Shown here piece by piece: positions 62,900-64,000 of a stretch of DNA of 64,000 nucleotides. Under the pieces are notes generated by a model that saw nothing but the letters and a program-made list of their open reading frames with translations, was not told where the DNA came from and made no database searches. A program made the position numbers and the translations under genes. Position 1 is the stretch's first letter; the number at the start of each line of letters is the position of its first letter. Source of the DNA: an uncultured Eubacteriales bacterium (GTDB lineage: Bacteria; Bacillota; Clostridia; Peptostreptococcales; Anaerovoracaceae); assembly GCA_902773835.1 (NCBI GenBank), contig CACYFZ010000009.1, positions 36,575-100,574 of the forward strand. Direction: 5' to 3'.

Positions 62900-63835
62900 A
62901 TGGGTAAAGATTTAAAATACTTAGATGTAAAAGATGAAGTGGCTAAGGCAATTGCGGAAGGAAAACCTGTAGTAGCCCTCGAGTCCACAATTATTTCTCA
63001 CGGTATGCCTTATCCTCAGAATGTTGAAACAGCACTTCAGGTTGAGCAGGTTATAAGAGATAACGGCGCCGTCCCGGCTACTATTGCAATTATAGGCGGC
63101 CGCCTGAAAGCCGGACTCAGCGAACTCGAAATAGAATATTTCGGAAAGAAAGGCCCTGAAATTGCAAAAGCTTCAAGACGAGACCTGGCCGCCATCTGCG
63201 CCAAAGGAGAAGACGGCGCATGCACTGTTACAACCACAATGATGATTGCCCATATGGCACATATAAAGATTTTTGCAACAGGCGGAATAGGCGGTGTTCA
63301 CCGTGGAGCGGAAACAACAATGGATATAAGTGCAGACCTCGAAGAGCTCGGAAACACTCCGGTTATGGTAGTCTGCGCAGGCTGTAAATCAATTCTGGAT
63401 ATAGGACTTACACTTGAATATCTCGAAACACACGGAGTCCCTGTAGTAGGAATGGGAACGGAAGACTTCCCTGCATTCTATACATCAAAGAGCGGATTTA
63501 AAGCAGACTATAAAGTTGACAGCCCTGCAGAACTTGCGAAGCTTTACAAAACTTCAAGAGATCTCGGACTTAAGGGCGGAATACTCGTAGGAAATCCTAT
63601 ACCGGATGAATACTCAATGGATCCTGATGTAATTAATCCTGCAATTGATAAAGCAATCGCAGAATGTAATGCTAAAGGAATCAAAGGAAAAGAAACTACT
63701 CCTTTCCTTCTCGCAAAGGTAAAAGAACTTACCGGAGGAGACAGCTTGGATTCAAATATTCAACTGGTATTCAATAATGCGAAAGTAGCAGCACAGACTG
63801 CAGTAGAACTTTCAAAACTAGGAATAAAAATATAA
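62900..63835 (+). CDS. psuG: Pseudouridine-5'-phosphate glycosidase
   Basis: 311 residues. It has VALESTIISHGMPYPQNVE at the N terminus, ATIAIIGGRLKAGLS, ATGGIGGVHRGAE, VVGMGTEDFPAFYTSKSG and NPIPDEYSMD, matching the PsuG (YeiN/IndA) family. PsuG breaks the C-C glycosidic bond of pseudouridine-5'-phosphate to uracil and ribose-5-phosphate. The uracil can go to Upp. AAGGAG precedes ATG 62900. The stop TAA falls at the edge of repeat copy C, whose terminal sequence begins on its last base. Confidence 0.95.
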   Translation: MGKDLKYLDVKDEVAKAIAEGKPVVALESTIISHGMPYPQNVETALQVEQVIRDNGAVPATIAIIGGRLKAGLSELEIEYFGKKGPEIAKASRRDLAAICAKGEDGACTVTTTMMIAHMAHIKIFATGGIGGVHRGAETTMDISADLEELGNTPVMVVCAGCKSILDIGLTLEYLETHGVPVVGMGTEDFPAFYTSKSGFKADYKVDSPAELAKLYKTSRDLGLKGGILVGNPIPDEYSMDPDVINPAIDKAIAECNAKGIKGKETTPFLLAKVKELTGGDSLDSNIQLVFNNAKVAAQTAVELSKLGIKI

Positions 63836-64000
63836 CAGACGCCGGATGTCCCCCGCCTCAACGGAGTAGGCGGCGGGTTCCATATTCGATCGTCAGTGTC
63901 AGGTCGCAATCCCCGACTGACGATCTCATGAGCTGAAGCTCCCGTCGTCTGTTGACGGCGTCGCTCGCTCCAACCAAGCGAGCTTGATGGAGCTTCGCTC
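63835..64000 (-). repeat. Structured dispersed repeat, copy C (cut by window end)
   Basis: Inverted relative to copies A and B; 166 nt of the expected 176 are visible. It keeps the full GATCGTCAGT/ACTGACGATC arms, has GACCTGAC where A has GACCCGCC, and the TTCA tetraloop version seen in B. It starts immediately at the psuG stop codon. Confidence 0.88.

Overview
The window looks like a chromosomal segment of an anaerobic Gram-positive Clostridia-type bacterium (Bacillota), possibly near the Mogibacterium/Eubacterium 'Family XIII' group; that placement is an inference. The evidence is the mnmE-mnmG-rsmG-parA-parB-gdpP-rplI-dnaB order, a DnaD-type protein, RNase M5, a CD1871A-type small protein beside a polyferredoxin, a ferredoxin-fused aldo/keto reductase, strong GGAGG ribosome sites, and two very large wall-anchored surface proteins. 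Two near-perfect parS sites at 48.3 and 48.7 kb put the window close to the replication origin. No rRNA or tRNA gene, CRISPR array, prophage or transposase was seen.

Layout. 0-4.5 kb: DUF937 gene (partial), C_GCAxxG redox protein, prmA, a small CXXC protein with a 4Fe-4S membrane protein, and tyrS. 4.5-9.3 kb: a 1554-residue surface adhesin. 9.4-16.1 kb: a surface-polysaccharide locus with GT2 glycosyltransferases, a truncated UDP-glucose dehydrogenase and a 2-hydroxyacid dehydrogenase; it is visibly decaying, with one nonsense-split gene and two convergent genes that both lack their 3' ends. 16.1-20.7 kb: rpiB, upp, tsaC, a LysR regulator, prfA, rpmE. 20.9-30.2 kb: a 3071-residue modular adhesin whose leader carries phased GTTACA direct repeats. 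30.4-38.5 kb: aldo/keto reductase, a DUF1385-PrmC fusion, rho, an LtaS-like enzyme, rsmA, rnmV. 38.5-52.7 kb: division, wall, replication and origin-segregation genes, all on the minus strand. 52.9-63.8 kb: nucleoside salvage, namely deoC-udp-deoB, a BMP-type nucleoside ABC importer, tdk, psuK and psuG.

How the genes fit together. The right-hand block is a coherent nucleoside economy: import by the lipoprotein and ABC transporter, phosphorolysis by udp, ribose-phosphate handling by deoB and deoC, thymidine rescue by tdk and pseudouridine breakdown by psuK/psuG. upp and rpiB at 16 kb complement it. The left part supplies cell-surface functions (two adhesins, glycosyltransferases, an LtaS-like enzyme, an M23 peptidase).

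The least expected element is a strongly folded repeat of about 176 nt with three copies: between the two parS sites, immediately upstream of mnmE, and directly after psuG in the opposite orientation. The last two flank the whole nucleoside block as inverted repeats, and the mnmE copy sits where the rnpA-yidC-jag genes usually found next to mnmE are missing.
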